A DNA stretch of 34,963 bases from UBA9619 sp964630665 (GCA_964630665.1 CAZVVN010000030.1:1-34963), one strand, 5' to 3'; numbered from the stretch's first letter, positions 1-7,713 are shown. The notes: generated from the sequence alone by a model not told the origin. Numbers and translations: made by a program.

Positions 1-1
1 T

Positions 2-346
2 GATGGTAATATGACCGACTACCTGGCGAGTCTGGAGAAACTTCACAAGCGCAGTGATGCCTGCCTGTGGCCGACTCACGGCCCGCCCGTTACTGATCCA
101 ACGCTCTATATTTCGACCCTGATTGAGCACCGGTTAGTGCGCATCAAAGCGATTCGAGAACTGCTCAGAACAGGCAGCCAGAGAATCAACGACATGGTGC
201 CGTCCCTTTATCCTGATATCCAGCCGGCGCTGCGGACTGCAGCCGGTCTGTCGACCCTGGCATCGCTTGAGCATCTACAGAGACTAGGCGAGGTCACAGC
301 CCAGGAAGACACCGGCCGGGGCGTATTCTTTAGTTACACCGGATAG
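2..346 (+). CDS. MBL-fold metallo-hydrolase, LACTB2-like, C-terminal part (5' truncated by window)
   Basis: Only the last ~114 codons are in the window; the reading frame is open to the left edge, so the real start lies outside. The fragment reads DGNMTDYLASLEKL, then WPTHGPPV. This resembles the late HGP motif of metallo-beta-lactamase-fold hydrolases, which carries a metal-ligand histidine. The rest (roughly the last 70 residues, IEHRLVRIKAIRELL onward) looks like the small winged-helix domain that closes LACTB2-type proteins. Members of that group are hydrolases or nucleases of varied substrate, so the substrate cannot be told here. It ends 3 bases before the convergent NUDIX gene. The family assignment is good; the function is open. 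Confidence 0.8.
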   Translation, partial: DGNMTDYLASLEKLHKRSDACLWPTHGPPVTDPTLYISTLIEHRLVRIKAIRELLRTGSQRINDMVPSLYPDIQPALRTAAGLSTLASLEHLQRLGEVTAQEDTGRGVFFSYTG

Positions 347-349
347 CGC

Positions 350-1057
350 TCACTTCCAGGTCACCTGGCGACGTCCCCGCCAACTGAACAAAGGTGTTGG
401 CCGGTCATCGGCTTCACCGCGGGACAACGCAATAGCCCGTTCCAACATAAAACGAGTGATGTTCCGCATTTCCAGCGCAGCGAGCTGATCCACATTCCAC
501 CAGCCGATCTGAACAAGCTCGCCGTCACCTTGAAGGTCACCACTCAGCCAGGAGCCATCGACCATGAAGAAGCGGGCATGGAAGCGGATCTTGCTGAAAC
601 TCGGCGTAATGGCCCTGCCGACGTAACGCAGGTGCTGCAGGTCCGGTACCATACCGAGCTTTACAATTGATCGCCAGGGGGGTGCCGGTCTGCCTTCGAG
701 TTCCCCGGACACACCGAGCAACATGCCTGTTTCCTCCCAGGTTTCCCGAATGGCCGTTAGGGCCAGCGCCCTGGCCCTTGGATGAGAACGACTGACCCCC
801 ATCAGATTGGTATAGGCAGGATCCAGTTCGGTGGCGGGTTTTATCTGACTGTCTGCGGCTGAGACAGCGCCCCCGGGAAACACGAACACACCTGGCATAA
901 AGCGGGCAGCCGAATTGCGCCGGCCCATGAGGACATAGAGCTTACTTCCTCTTTTTCGAGTGACAATCAGGGAGCTGGCATCCCGGGGACGAACAGGTGG
1001 ATCACCGCTGCCACGGATTGGCGGGTCACTGCGTCCAGGGTTTGATGAATCCGGCAT
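350..1057 (-). CDS. NUDIX hydrolase (NUDT7/NUDT19-like)
   Basis: A NUDIX pyrophosphohydrolase of about 235 residues. A GRRNSAARFMPGVFVFPGG segment precedes the catalytic helix RETWEETGMLLG, which holds the REUXEEXGU core of the NUDIX box. The spacing between the first glycines and the REUXEE helix is longer than in MutT, as in NUDT7/NUDT19-type proteins. Those often act on CoA derivatives, but the substrate here is inferred only loosely. The N-terminal ~25 residues are proline- and serine-rich and poorly conserved in look. I chose the ATG at 1057. An in-frame GTG at 1099 would add 14 residues and would also clear the arsR start. The gene is divergent from arsR and convergent with the MBL-fold gene. 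Confidence 0.85.
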   Translation of the reverse strand: MPDSSNPGRSDPPIRGSGDPPVRPRDASSLIVTRKRGSKLYVLMGRRNSAARFMPGVFVFPGGAVSAADSQIKPATELDPAYTNLMGVSRSHPRARALALTAIRETWEETGMLLGVSGELEGRPAPPWRSIVKLGMVPDLQHLRYVGRAITPSFSKIRFHARFFMVDGSWLSGDLQGDGELVQIGWWNVDQLAALEMRNITRFMLERAIALSRGEADDRPTPLFSWRGRRQVTWK

Positions 1058-1141
1058 CTGTCGGGGTTTCTCGGTTGGAACCTTCACTCCCGTATACACC
1101 GCCTTGTCAAACCGGTCTAGTGGTTGTTCCGCAAATTAATT

Positions 1142-1158
1142 TCGATAATACTCGACAT
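1142..1158 (+). promoter_or_regulatory. Candidate arsR promoter/operator
   Basis: GATAAT at 1144-1149 matches five of six bases of a sigma70 -10 box. It lies inside the imperfect dyad TCGATAATACTCGA (1142-1155). ArsR-type repressors commonly bind short dyads over their own promoter, so autoregulation is plausible. No good -35 box sits 16-18 bases upstream. A start site near 1156 would leave the arsR ATG (1159) almost leaderless, which fits the lack of a Shine-Dalgarno sequence there. Weak evidence overall. Confidence 0.3.
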
Positions 1159-1506
1159 ATGGACGATTCGTTAGTCGTGAACGCGTTTTCCGCCCTGGCC
1201 CAAGCCAGCCGTCTGCAGGTCTTTCGTCTGCTGGTTCGGAAAGGTCCGGAAGGGCTCGCTGCCGGTGACATTGCCCGCCAACTCGGCGTGCCACACAACA
1301 CTCTGTCGACTCATCTGGCTATTCTGACCCGAGCCGGGCTGCTCAGGTCGGCCCGGCGGGGTCGTTCCATCATCTACCGGATCGACGCCGGAGGAATTCG
1401 TAATTTGCTAGACCATCTTGTCAAAGACTGCTGTAACGGCAATCCGGAACTGTGCGGACCGCTCCTTGGTACAACCCCACGCTCTAGGAAGCCGGCCAAC
1501 ATATAG
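1159..1506 (+). CDS. arsR: ArsR-family transcriptional repressor
   Basis: A 115-residue winged-helix regulator. The N-terminal helix reads NAFSALAQASRLQVFRLLV. The helix-turn-helix region is GDIARQLGVPHNTLSTHLAILTRAGLL, followed by the wing SARRGRSIIYRID, all typical of ArsR/SmtB proteins that leave DNA on binding metalloid or metal. The C-terminal tail holds CCNGNPELC (residues ~94-102), a cysteine cluster that could bind As(III), although it is not the classical ELCVC site in the recognition helix. I start at the ATG at 1159; an upstream in-frame start at 997 would run through the NUDIX gene and add unrelated sequence. It leads a short operon with an ArsC-like ORF and an aquaporin, which supports an arsenic role. 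Confidence 0.9.
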   Translation: MDDSLVVNAFSALAQASRLQVFRLLVRKGPEGLAAGDIARQLGVPHNTLSTHLAILTRAGLLRSARRGRSIIYRIDAGGIRNLLDHLVKDCCNGNPELCGPLLGTTPRSRKPANI

Positions 1507-1535
1507 GCTCCATATAGATTTTCGAGCGTCAAGTC

Positions 1536-1757
1536 ATGGACCAAGAGATTTACGGCGTGCTCTTTCTGTGTAGCGACAACTCAACCTGCAGCATCCTCGC
1601 TGAAGTGATCCTTAATCGAACCGACCGCTGGCTGCCCACTGGGTCTGTGCTGACCAGTCTGTCAGTCGGGCCCACTGATCCAGGCATCCTCCAAGGGCAA
1701 CTGACTCAAATTGGCCGAACCTACTTTTCTAACGAGCCGGATAAAACCAGAATATGA
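1536..1757 (+). CDS. Truncated ArsC-like (low-molecular-weight phosphatase fold) ORF, probably inactive
   Basis: 73 residues beginning YGVLFLCSDNSTCSILAEVILNR. This aligns by eye with the N-terminus of thioredoxin-coupled arsenate reductases (VLFLCTGNSARSILAE). Two things are wrong for an enzyme. The P-loop CX5R has Cys in place of the essential Arg (codon TGC where CGC would give Arg). The protein also stops at about half the usual ~130-140 residues, so the C-terminal DP motif and the resolving cysteines are absent. Its TGA overlaps the aquaporin ATG as ATGA (1754-1757), so translational coupling is kept. It may be a decaying arsC or a small retained protein. Homology is moderately sure; function is unknown. 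Confidence 0.6.
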   Translation: MDQEIYGVLFLCSDNSTCSILAEVILNRTDRWLPTGSVLTSLSVGPTDPGILQGQLTQIGRTYFSNEPDKTRI

Positions 1758-2437
1758 ACGAGTCTGAATTAACCCGAAGACTGGCCGCGGAAACGCTCGG
1801 CACCGCCCTATTGCTCGCCACAGTTGTTGGCTCTGGCATCATGGCGGAAGCCCTTGCCGGGGGCAACGCCGCGATCGCACTTCTCGGCAACACCATTCCT
1901 ACTGGCGCGATATTGGTTGTACTGATCACGATCTTCGCCCCGATCTCTGGCGCCCATTTCAATCCCGCGGTTACGTTGTCCTTTGTCGTCCGCCGGGAAA
2001 TCACGATCGGTGCTGCAATTGCCTACATCACTGTGCAGATCGCGGGGGGCTGCATCGGCACCTGGGCGGCACACCTGATGTTTGCCCAGGACCTCCTTCA
2101 GTTCTCGAGCCATCAAAGAACAGGCAGCGCCCAGTGGTTTTCAGAAGCGGTTGCGACCTTTGGCCTCGTCGCAACGATTCTCGGGACGCTGAACCGGCGA
2201 CCAGAAGCCGTCGCCTACATGGTTGGCCTATATATTACTGCTGCTTACTGGTTTACGGCGTCGACGTCCTTCGCCAACCCCGCTGTGACCCTCGCCCGCA
2301 GTCTCACCGATACATTCAGCGGTATCTACCCAGCCCATGCGCCGGGCTTTGTTCTGGCCCAGTTGGTTGGTGCTCTGGTGGCGACGGCTGTCTTCGGCTG
2401 GCTTACACCCAGACAGTCGCGTTCACCGGATCGCTGA
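1754..2437 (+). CDS. MIP-family channel, AqpS-like aquaglyceroporin
   Basis: A 227-residue major intrinsic protein with about six membrane segments and both NPA boxes: GAHFNPAVTLSF near residues 65-76 and SFANPAVTLARSLTDTF near 173-189. The second box, with ARSLTDTFSGI after it, resembles the channel encoded in ars operons of rhizobia and many proteobacteria. There AqpS lets As(III) formed by ArsC leave the cell down its gradient. The start overlaps the stop of the ArsC-like ORF (ATGA) and arsR is just upstream. If the ArsC-like ORF is dead, the channel would depend on another arsenate reductase, or it would pass trivalent or methylated arsenicals or another small solute. Confidence 0.88.
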   Translation: MNESELTRRLAAETLGTALLLATVVGSGIMAEALAGGNAAIALLGNTIPTGAILVVLITIFAPISGAHFNPAVTLSFVVRREITIGAAIAYITVQIAGGCIGTWAAHLMFAQDLLQFSSHQRTGSAQWFSEAVATFGLVATILGTLNRRPEAVAYMVGLYITAAYWFTASTSFANPAVTLARSLTDTFSGIYPAHAPGFVLAQLVGALVATAVFGWLTPRQSRSPDR

Positions 2438-2474
2438 ACCCATCCAGCCAATTCACTGAGAACTGATTGTAGGA

Positions 2475-3143
2475 TCAGGTAGCGATGAGCAGCCGGAGGC
2501 GGTTACCCACACGTTCCGAAAGGTCGGCAAGATTGGCAATCCATAGAATGATCTGGTGCCAGAAGACCGTGGCAACGCCAAGCTCATCCTCCTTTGCAAA
2601 GAGCGCTCTGGCAGCCCGATCCAGTTCGGCATCGGTCTCGCTCTCCAACCGGCCCAGTTCGGTAATCATTTCATCCACCCGGGCGACTTCCCCCTCGCCA
2701 AATCCAGTCTCAACCAGTTCATCGAGTTCGTCAACGATACGCTGACCCTGCTCGCAGGCGGCCAGAACCCGATGGGCCAGAGACAGTACAGGCTCCCTGA
2801 GCGTGTCTGGCAGATGCATACTACGCTGATCAGCCAGTTCGGCAATATCCTGGGTGACGTCAGCAATGGAGTCCTGGTAGTCCAGAATCTCGAGCATGGT
2901 CCGGCGATCCATTGCCATCATGAATCGTCTGGGCATATGACTTCGAATTTCGTGCTTGAGTTGGTCTGCTTCATGCTCCAAACGATCGATCTCCGTACGG
3001 CGATTTCGAATAGCTTCGTCATCGGCGGCTGACATGGCCTCGAGTAAAGGAATGACCTCCCGGGCACAGAGAATGGCCATCTGCATATGCTTCTGCATTG
3101 GGCCAATTGGTGAACGTCCAACCAGTTTGTCTATCCAGGCCAT
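2475..3143 (-). CDS. DUF47 / TIGR00153 family PhoU-like phosphate accessory protein
   Basis: 222 residues, almost all alpha-helical, with heptad-rich PhoU-like bundles (for example RNRRTEIDRLEHEADQLKHE near 46-65 and LADLSERVGNRLRLLI at the end). The opening MAWIDKLVGRSPIGPMQKHM is typical of the TIGR00153 group. Such genes are commonly paired with pit and are thought to modulate low-affinity phosphate uptake. It follows pit on the same strand with 9 bases between. A strong Shine-Dalgarno AGGAGC (3149-3154) overlaps the pit stop codon, so the two are probably translated together. The gene is convergent with the aquaporin gene, and I see no clear terminator between them. Confidence 0.92.
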   Translation of the reverse strand: MAWIDKLVGRSPIGPMQKHMQMAILCAREVIPLLEAMSAADDEAIRNRRTEIDRLEHEADQLKHEIRSHMPRRFMMAMDRRTMLEILDYQDSIADVTQDIAELADQRSMHLPDTLREPVLSLAHRVLAACEQGQRIVDELDELVETGFGEGEVARVDEMITELGRLESETDAELDRAARALFAKEDELGVATVFWHQIILWIANLADLSERVGNRLRLLIAT

Positions 3144-3152
3144 GGTTTGCTC

Positions 3153-4406
3153 CTAGCCTGACAACAGGCCTTTGAAGAAAAAATAAAAGAACATCGATAA
3201 TACTGCTGCGATCGGCAAGGTGGCGACCCAGGATGCAATGATTTTACCCACGATGCGCAGGTCCAACGCGCTAATTCCCCGAGCCAAACCAACACCCAGG
3301 ACCGCTCCTACTAGAGTGTGGGTCGTCGAAACAGGAATTCCCAGTCGTGACGCGACCACGATGGTTGTCGCGGCAGCCAACTGAGCCGCAAAACCACGGC
3401 TGGGCGTCAGTTCGGTGATGCGCTTGCCAACGGTCTCCATCACCCGGTATCCCCAAGTGGCAAGACCAACCACGATTCCCAAACCTCCGATGGCCAGCAT
3501 CCATGCGGCGACCGGCGCTTTGCCCCCCAGTTCGGCACCACCGATCGCACTGGTTACGGCAGCCAGAGGGCCGATTGCATTGGCGACGTCGTTGGACCCG
3601 TGGGCGAAAGCGATTGCGCAGGCTGTCAGGATCTGAAGCACGACGAAGATCTTCTCGACACGACTAAACCGATGTTTCGGATCTTCCTCTCCCAGTTGGA
3701 CCCGGCGGATGAAAAACGCACCAATTGCCGCACCCCCTAATCCCAGGACAACTGATCCTAGTAATGCCTCTTTAAGATCCAAGTCGAGTCTCAGCGGTTT
3801 CAGTCCTTTGAAAAGCGTCACCAGTCCGATAATGAAGAAAACAAAGAAAAAGAACACTGGGCCAAGCCGGCGGATTCGCAGGATCGGATCCTTTGTATCC
3901 AGGATATTTGCTCGGGTGATCTGAAAAATAATGAAGGCAATCACCCCTGCGATCAAGGGTGACGTCAGCCACGACAGAACAATCTGACCGATTTTCGGCC
4001 AGTTGACGACATCGGGGCCGATCGCGACAGCACCGAATCCCACGATGGCCCCAACAATCGAGTGGGTAGTGGAAACTGGCAGTCCAAACCGGGTTGCACC
4101 AATCAGCAATGTACCCGCAGCAGCGAGTGAACCCAGCATACCGTAGATCAGTTGCTCACGGCTGATCAGGGAGAGATCCAGCATCCCTTTTCTGACCGTG
4201 TCGGTCACGTGGCCACCGGCAAAGAATGCACCCCCAAACTCAAAAATTGCAGCGACCAGGATGGCGCCCCAGACCGTTAGCGCTCCTGAACCGACACTGG
4301 TGCCCATAGCATTGGCGACGTCATTGGCGCCGATGGCCCAGGCCATATAGAGCGCCAGGCCCCCAGCAATCCACAGCGCGATCGGAATTTCAGAGATGAA
4401 TTCCAT
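3153..4406 (-). CDS. pit: Low-affinity inorganic phosphate transporter, Pit family
   Basis: 417 residues with about ten to twelve hydrophobic spans and the two inverted PHO4-family signatures: GANDVANAMGTSVGSGALT near residue 27 and HGSNDVANAIGPLAAV near 269. Each half also carries a PVSTTHSIVGA or PVSTTHTLVGA motif (near 110 and 357). Pit proteins import metal-phosphate complexes driven by protons, or sodium in some relatives. It lacks the long central loop of E. coli PitA and looks like the compact form. It is followed by its DUF47 partner, and a well-formed Pho box with a -10 element lies about 210-250 bases upstream, so induction under phosphate limitation is likely. That would be a PhoB-dependent pit, unlike the largely constitutive E. 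coli pitA. Confidence 0.95.
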   Translation of the reverse strand: MEFISEIPIALWIAGGLALYMAWAIGANDVANAMGTSVGSGALTVWGAILVAAIFEFGGAFFAGGHVTDTVRKGMLDLSLISREQLIYGMLGSLAAAGTLLIGATRFGLPVSTTHSIVGAIVGFGAVAIGPDVVNWPKIGQIVLSWLTSPLIAGVIAFIIFQITRANILDTKDPILRIRRLGPVFFFFVFFIIGLVTLFKGLKPLRLDLDLKEALLGSVVLGLGGAAIGAFFIRRVQLGEEDPKHRFSRVEKIFVVLQILTACAIAFAHGSNDVANAIGPLAAVTSAIGGAELGGKAPVAAWMLAIGGLGIVVGLATWGYRVMETVGKRITELTPSRGFAAQLAAATTIVVASRLGIPVSTTHTLVGAVLGVGLARGISALDLRIVGKIIASWVATLPIAAVLSMFFYFFFKGLLSG

Positions 4407-4619
4407 GCATACTATCTTCGGGACCCGATAAGTTCTGGCTGGAGCTGGTCAATAATCGGCCCCCGGCCTGGGTACTTTCAAGATCCTCAGCTTGGAAAAT
4501 CTTAGCCATTTTGTTGCAGAACGAAACGCAGCATCTCTCGGACAGCGATGTCACTCGCTACTACCAGAATTCTTGGCTTTGCCATAAACCGCTGCCCCTT
4601 TGCGTGTTGCCAATGCGGC

Positions 4620-4653
4620 ATTAGATAGATCGATTGTTACAGTTTGATGACAT
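4620..4653 (-). promoter_or_regulatory. Pho box and -10 element upstream of pit
   Basis: On the minus strand 4653-4636 reads ATGTCATCAAACTGTAAC, close to the PhoB consensus of two CTGTCAT-type 7-mers separated by 4 A/T-rich bases. Ten bases further on lies TCTAAT (4625-4620), matching five of six -10 bases. This spacing is the one known for PhoB-activated promoters, where the second half-site replaces the -35. The predicted start site is near 4613, giving a leader of about 200 bases before pit. The rest of 4407-4700 holds no ORF or strong hairpin that I can see. Confidence 0.65.
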
Positions 4654-4700
4654 TTCACCGATGGTTTCTTATTCTCGCCTTTGGGCAACAGATCACAAGT

Positions 4701-5711
4701 TCATTCGAGAATACTTTTCTCTAGAATCGCCAGTCGTTTTGCCAGGTCATCGAGTTGCCGGAAGCGTACCGCGCTACGGCGCCACTCCTGATTAGGCATA
4801 AGCCCTGTCCCGGACGAATACACGCCCGGCTCGGTGATTGATCCAGTCACCATCGACATACCGGTCAGGTGCACATCGTCGACAATGATCACGTGGTCTG
4901 CCACACCGACGACTCCAGCCAGCGTACAGCGGCTGCCTATGATCGTACTGCCGGCGATCGCGACGCACGCAGCAATAGCCGTGTGTTCACCGATTTTCAC
5001 GTTGTGGGCAATGTGGACGAGGTTGTCGATCACAACGCCCCGCCCGATCGACGTGTCCCCCAGAGCTCCTCGGTCTATCGTGGTGCCCGCCCCGACCTGG
5101 ACATCGTCACCGATAACGAGGCCTCCCAACTGGGGAATCCGGACCCATCGACCATCCTCTTTGGCATTACCAAAGCCATCACTGCCTAACACGGCACCAC
5201 TCTGGACATAGCAACGGGCTCCAACCCTGACCCGACAAGCCACTGTGACGTTCGCGCTAAGGCGGGTCTGAGGACCTATGACGGCACCAGATTCCACCAC
5301 ACACCCGGGTCCCAGGACGGCCCCATCACCGATATCCACTTCCGCCTCAATCACGCAACCTGCCCCGATTGACACTGAATCCTTCAGCGATGCGTTGTTC
5401 GATACGATTGCAGAGGGGTGTACACCGGGCTCTGAAACCTGTGTAGCATCGAAAGCCCGTGCCGCTCGCGCATAGGCAACTTGCGGATCGTCACAGACAA
5501 TCGCCGGACCTGTCCAGGCCGGCAGGTCTTCTTCTTTCAGTATGACTGCAGCAGCTCGGCACTGCTCAAGCTGGGGCTTGAGTCTCGAACTCGCAAGGAA
5601 TGTCACCTCGCTGCTCCCGGCCGATTCCAGAGTAGAAAGAGCCTTGATTTCCAGGGTGCCATCACCGCGGCAGGTACCGCCAATCAGGGCGGCAAGATCT
5701 GCGAGTTTCAT
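4701..5711 (-). CDS. lpxD: UDP-3-O-acylglucosamine N-acyltransferase LpxD
   Basis: 336 residues, the normal length for the third step of lipid A synthesis, which transfers an R-3-hydroxyacyl chain from acyl carrier protein to the glucosamine nitrogen. An N-terminal uridine-binding domain (residues 1-95, with SSEVTFLASSRLKPQL) is followed by a left-handed beta-helix of hexapeptide repeats (about 98-300). The catalytic histidine is His236 in LVHIAHNVKIG, and a C-terminal helical tail (RQLDDLAKRLAILEKSI) closes the protein. It lies alone: the usual neighbours bamA, skp, fabZ and lpxA are not here. A 220-base gap separates it from hemE upstream, so it probably has its own promoter. Confidence 0.95.
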   Translation of the reverse strand: MKLADLAALIGGTCRGDGTLEIKALSTLESAGSSEVTFLASSRLKPQLEQCRAAAVILKEEDLPAWTGPAIVCDDPQVAYARAARAFDATQVSEPGVHPSAIVSNNASLKDSVSIGAGCVIEAEVDIGDGAVLGPGCVVESGAVIGPQTRLSANVTVACRVRVGARCYVQSGAVLGSDGFGNAKEDGRWVRIPQLGGLVIGDDVQVGAGTTIDRGALGDTSIGRGVVIDNLVHIAHNVKIGEHTAIAACVAIAGSTIIGSRCTLAGVVGVADHVIIVDDVHLTGMSMVTGSITEPGVYSSGTGLMPNQEWRRSAVRFRQLDDLAKRLAILEKSILE

Positions 5712-5797
5712 TCATCACCCCCGCTTAACTGATGATTGTGAGCGACGTTCTGGACAAGAACTCGAATGGTCTGGGCTCAGGTGCTTCATCAATGCGA

Positions 5798-5803
5798 ATT
5801 ATA
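5798..5803 (-). promoter_or_regulatory. Candidate -10 element for lpxD
   Basis: The minus strand reads TATAAT at 5803-5798, with a second near-match TATAAA at 5812-5807. The start site would fall near 5791, about 80 bases before the lpxD ATG. No convincing -35 box is present at the expected distance. The rest of the hemE-lpxD gap (5712-5931) shows no ORF or terminator that I can support. Confidence 0.3.
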
Positions 5804-5931
5804 GGTTTTATAGGGGACAAACCAGAAATTCTCCCGTAACGTCCGACTCGTGAGACGCTTGCAATTAGGGTACCTGTTGAGAACTTGTCCACCACTCATG
5901 GAACTGACAGATTGATTGCACGCAAAGCGGC

Positions 5932-6993
5932 TCAGTTTCGTTTGCTCTGCCGATGTACCGCTTCGACCAGTATTCCGACATTTTCGGGATCGACACCCGG
6001 CGTAATACCATGGCCGAGATTGAACACATGACCATCACCACTACCAAAATCGTCAAGAACACCAGAAACGGCTTTCTCGATCTGCGCCGGTTTCGCGTAC
6101 AGCACAGCGGGGTCCAGGTTCCCCTGTAGGGCGACCCGCTCACCGACCTCCTGTCGAGCCTGGCCAAGAGACGTGGTCCAGTCACAGCCCAAAGCATCAC
6201 AACCGCTGTCTGCAATGTCCGTCAGCCATTGACCACCGCCCTTGGTGAAAAGGATCAAAGGAATAGCACTCGCCACAGGGTCTGCCCTGAGTTGCCGGAC
6301 AATACGCTTCATGGGTGACAAAGAATAGGTTCTGTAATCGTTATACGACAAGGCGCCGCCCCAGGTATCGAAGACCATGAGCACCTGCGCCCCGGCATGA
6401 GCCTGGGCGATCAGATAAAGGCTGACGGAGTCGACGAGTGTATTCAGCAGTCGGTGCATCGCTTCGCTCTGGTCGAACATCAATGACTTGATCTTAATGA
6501 AATCCCGGCTGCCCTGTCCCTCGACCATGTAGGTTGCCAATGTCCAGGGGCTTCCCGCAAACCCAATCAATGGCACCGAACCATCCAGTTCACTACAGAT
6601 CACCCTGACTGCCTGGGTGACGTAACCCAGGTCATCTTCAGGATCAGGCACACCCAGGCGATCAATATCACGACGACTACTCAGTGGCCGGGCAAACCGG
6701 GGACCTTCGCCTTCGTTGATACTGAGCTCCAGTCCCATTGCATCAGGGATGGTCAGAATGTCCGAGAAAAGGATCGCCGCATCCAGCTCAAATCGCCGTA
6801 GAGGCTGCAAAGTGACCTCACAGGCCAGATCTGGCGTCTGGCACAGAGTCAGGAAATCGCCGGCGCGTTCTCGGGTTTCCCGATACTCGGGAAGGTAGCG
6901 GCCCGCCTGGCGCATGATCCATACCGGCGTACAGTCTACCGGTAGCCGGTGCAGTGCCCGGAGCAGACGATCGTTTTTCAATGCTACAGCCAC
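5932..6993 (-). CDS. hemE: Uroporphyrinogen decarboxylase
   Basis: 353 residues, full length. It removes four carboxyl groups from uroporphyrinogen III to give coproporphyrinogen III in cytoplasmic heme synthesis. The family signature PVWIMRQAGRYLPEYRE is at residues 22-38, with the catalytic-site aspartate in the following LFSDILTIPDAMGLEL. Further conserved blocks are GFAGSPWTLATYMVEG (about 145-160), FDTWGGALS and the C-terminal FNLGHGITPGVDPENV. It starts 5 bases after the pyrF stop, so it belongs to the gltB-gltD-pyrF-hemE run. gltBD next to hemE is a familiar gammaproteobacterial arrangement. Confidence 0.97.
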   Translation of the reverse strand: MAVALKNDRLLRALHRLPVDCTPVWIMRQAGRYLPEYRETRERAGDFLTLCQTPDLACEVTLQPLRRFELDAAILFSDILTIPDAMGLELSINEGEGPRFARPLSSRRDIDRLGVPDPEDDLGYVTQAVRVICSELDGSVPLIGFAGSPWTLATYMVEGQGSRDFIKIKSLMFDQSEAMHRLLNTLVDSVSLYLIAQAHAGAQVLMVFDTWGGALSYNDYRTYSLSPMKRIVRQLRADPVASAIPLILFTKGGGQWLTDIADSGCDALGCDWTTSLGQARQEVGERVALQGNLDPAVLYAKPAQIEKAVSGVLDDFGSGDGHVFNLGHGITPGVDPENVGILVEAVHRQSKRN

Positions 6994-6998
6994 CCGAT

Positions 6999-7709
6999 TC
7001 AGCTACCGAAGACACCTCTGATCTGCTTCTGGATCTCACTCGCTGCAGCCAGAGGGTCTTTCGCATCACGGATCGGCCGGCCGACCACGAGGTAATCAGC
7101 ACCGTCCTGCAGCGCCCGAGCCACAGAGACCGTCCGTTTTTGATCATCCTGATTGTCCACGGGGCGAATACCGGGCACCACGATCAGTAACGAGTCGTCA
7201 AGCTTCTTTCGCAGCAGAACCGTCTCCTGGCCGGAGGCGACGACACCGACGCAACCGTGATGGACTGCCCGGCGGGCTCTAGAGATGACCAACTCGGTCA
7301 CGTCGCAGTCAAAACCAAGATCGTCCAGATCGGCTCTGTCCAGGCTGGTCAACACGGTGACCGCAAGAACACCGAAATCTTCCGCAGCCCCAGCCGCAGC
7401 CTGCATGATGGCATCGTTTCCATGCGCTGTGGCAAAGGTGATACCCCTGCCATTGAGCTGGCGGACGGCGCGCCCGACTGTGGCCGGCACGTCAAAAAAC
7501 TTCAGGTCAACGAACACCTTTTTGCCGTATTCGGTCAGCCAGTCGACCAGAGCGAAGCCAGCCCCGCTCATGAATAGCTCCAGACCGACTTTGTAGAAAA
7601 CGACTTCGGTTCCGAGCTGCTTTACCAAAGCCTGTGCGTCGCTGACAGCAGGCAGATCCAATGCCACGATGAGGCGCTCTTCGAGTGGAATTGCCGGCGG
7701 ACCTGTCAC
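6999..7709 (-). CDS. pyrF: Orotidine 5'-phosphate decarboxylase
   Basis: 236 residues, the last step of UMP synthesis. The active-site motif VFVDLKFFDVPATVGRAV (about residues 66-83) supplies the Asp-Lys-Asp set of the short bacterial TIM-barrel enzymes. An N-terminal VALDLPAVSDA strand and the C-terminal phosphate-binding loop (PGIRPVDNQDDQKRTVS and DYLVVGRPI) are also intact. It lies 4 bases after gltD and 5 bases before hemE, so it is surely cotranscribed with them. In the Pseudomonas order I know, hemE follows gltD directly, so pyrF looks like an insertion into that block in this lineage. Confidence 0.96.
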   Translation of the reverse strand: MTGPPAIPLEERLIVALDLPAVSDAQALVKQLGTEVVFYKVGLELFMSGAGFALVDWLTEYGKKVFVDLKFFDVPATVGRAVRQLNGRGITFATAHGNDAIMQAAAGAAEDFGVLAVTVLTSLDRADLDDLGFDCDVTELVISRARRAVHHGCVGVVASGQETVLLRKKLDDSLLIVVPGIRPVDNQDDQKRTVSVARALQDGADYLVVGRPIRDAKDPLAAASEIQKQIRGVFGS

Positions 7710-7713
7710 TTAA

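Noticed and set aside
2134..2466. A 110-codon ORF overlapping the end of the aquaporin gene in another frame
   Set aside because: The aquaporin frame is intact with both NPA boxes, so this is an out-of-frame shadow and not a frameshifted piece.
2463..2478. Inverted repeat CTGAT-TGTAGG-ATCAG between the convergent aquaporin and DUF47 genes
   Set aside because: Only 5 pairs and no T-run on either strand; too weak to call a terminator.
4671..4712. ATTCTCG/CGAGAAT inverted repeat around the lpxD stop
   Set aside because: The arms are 28 bases apart and no T-run follows on the minus strand.
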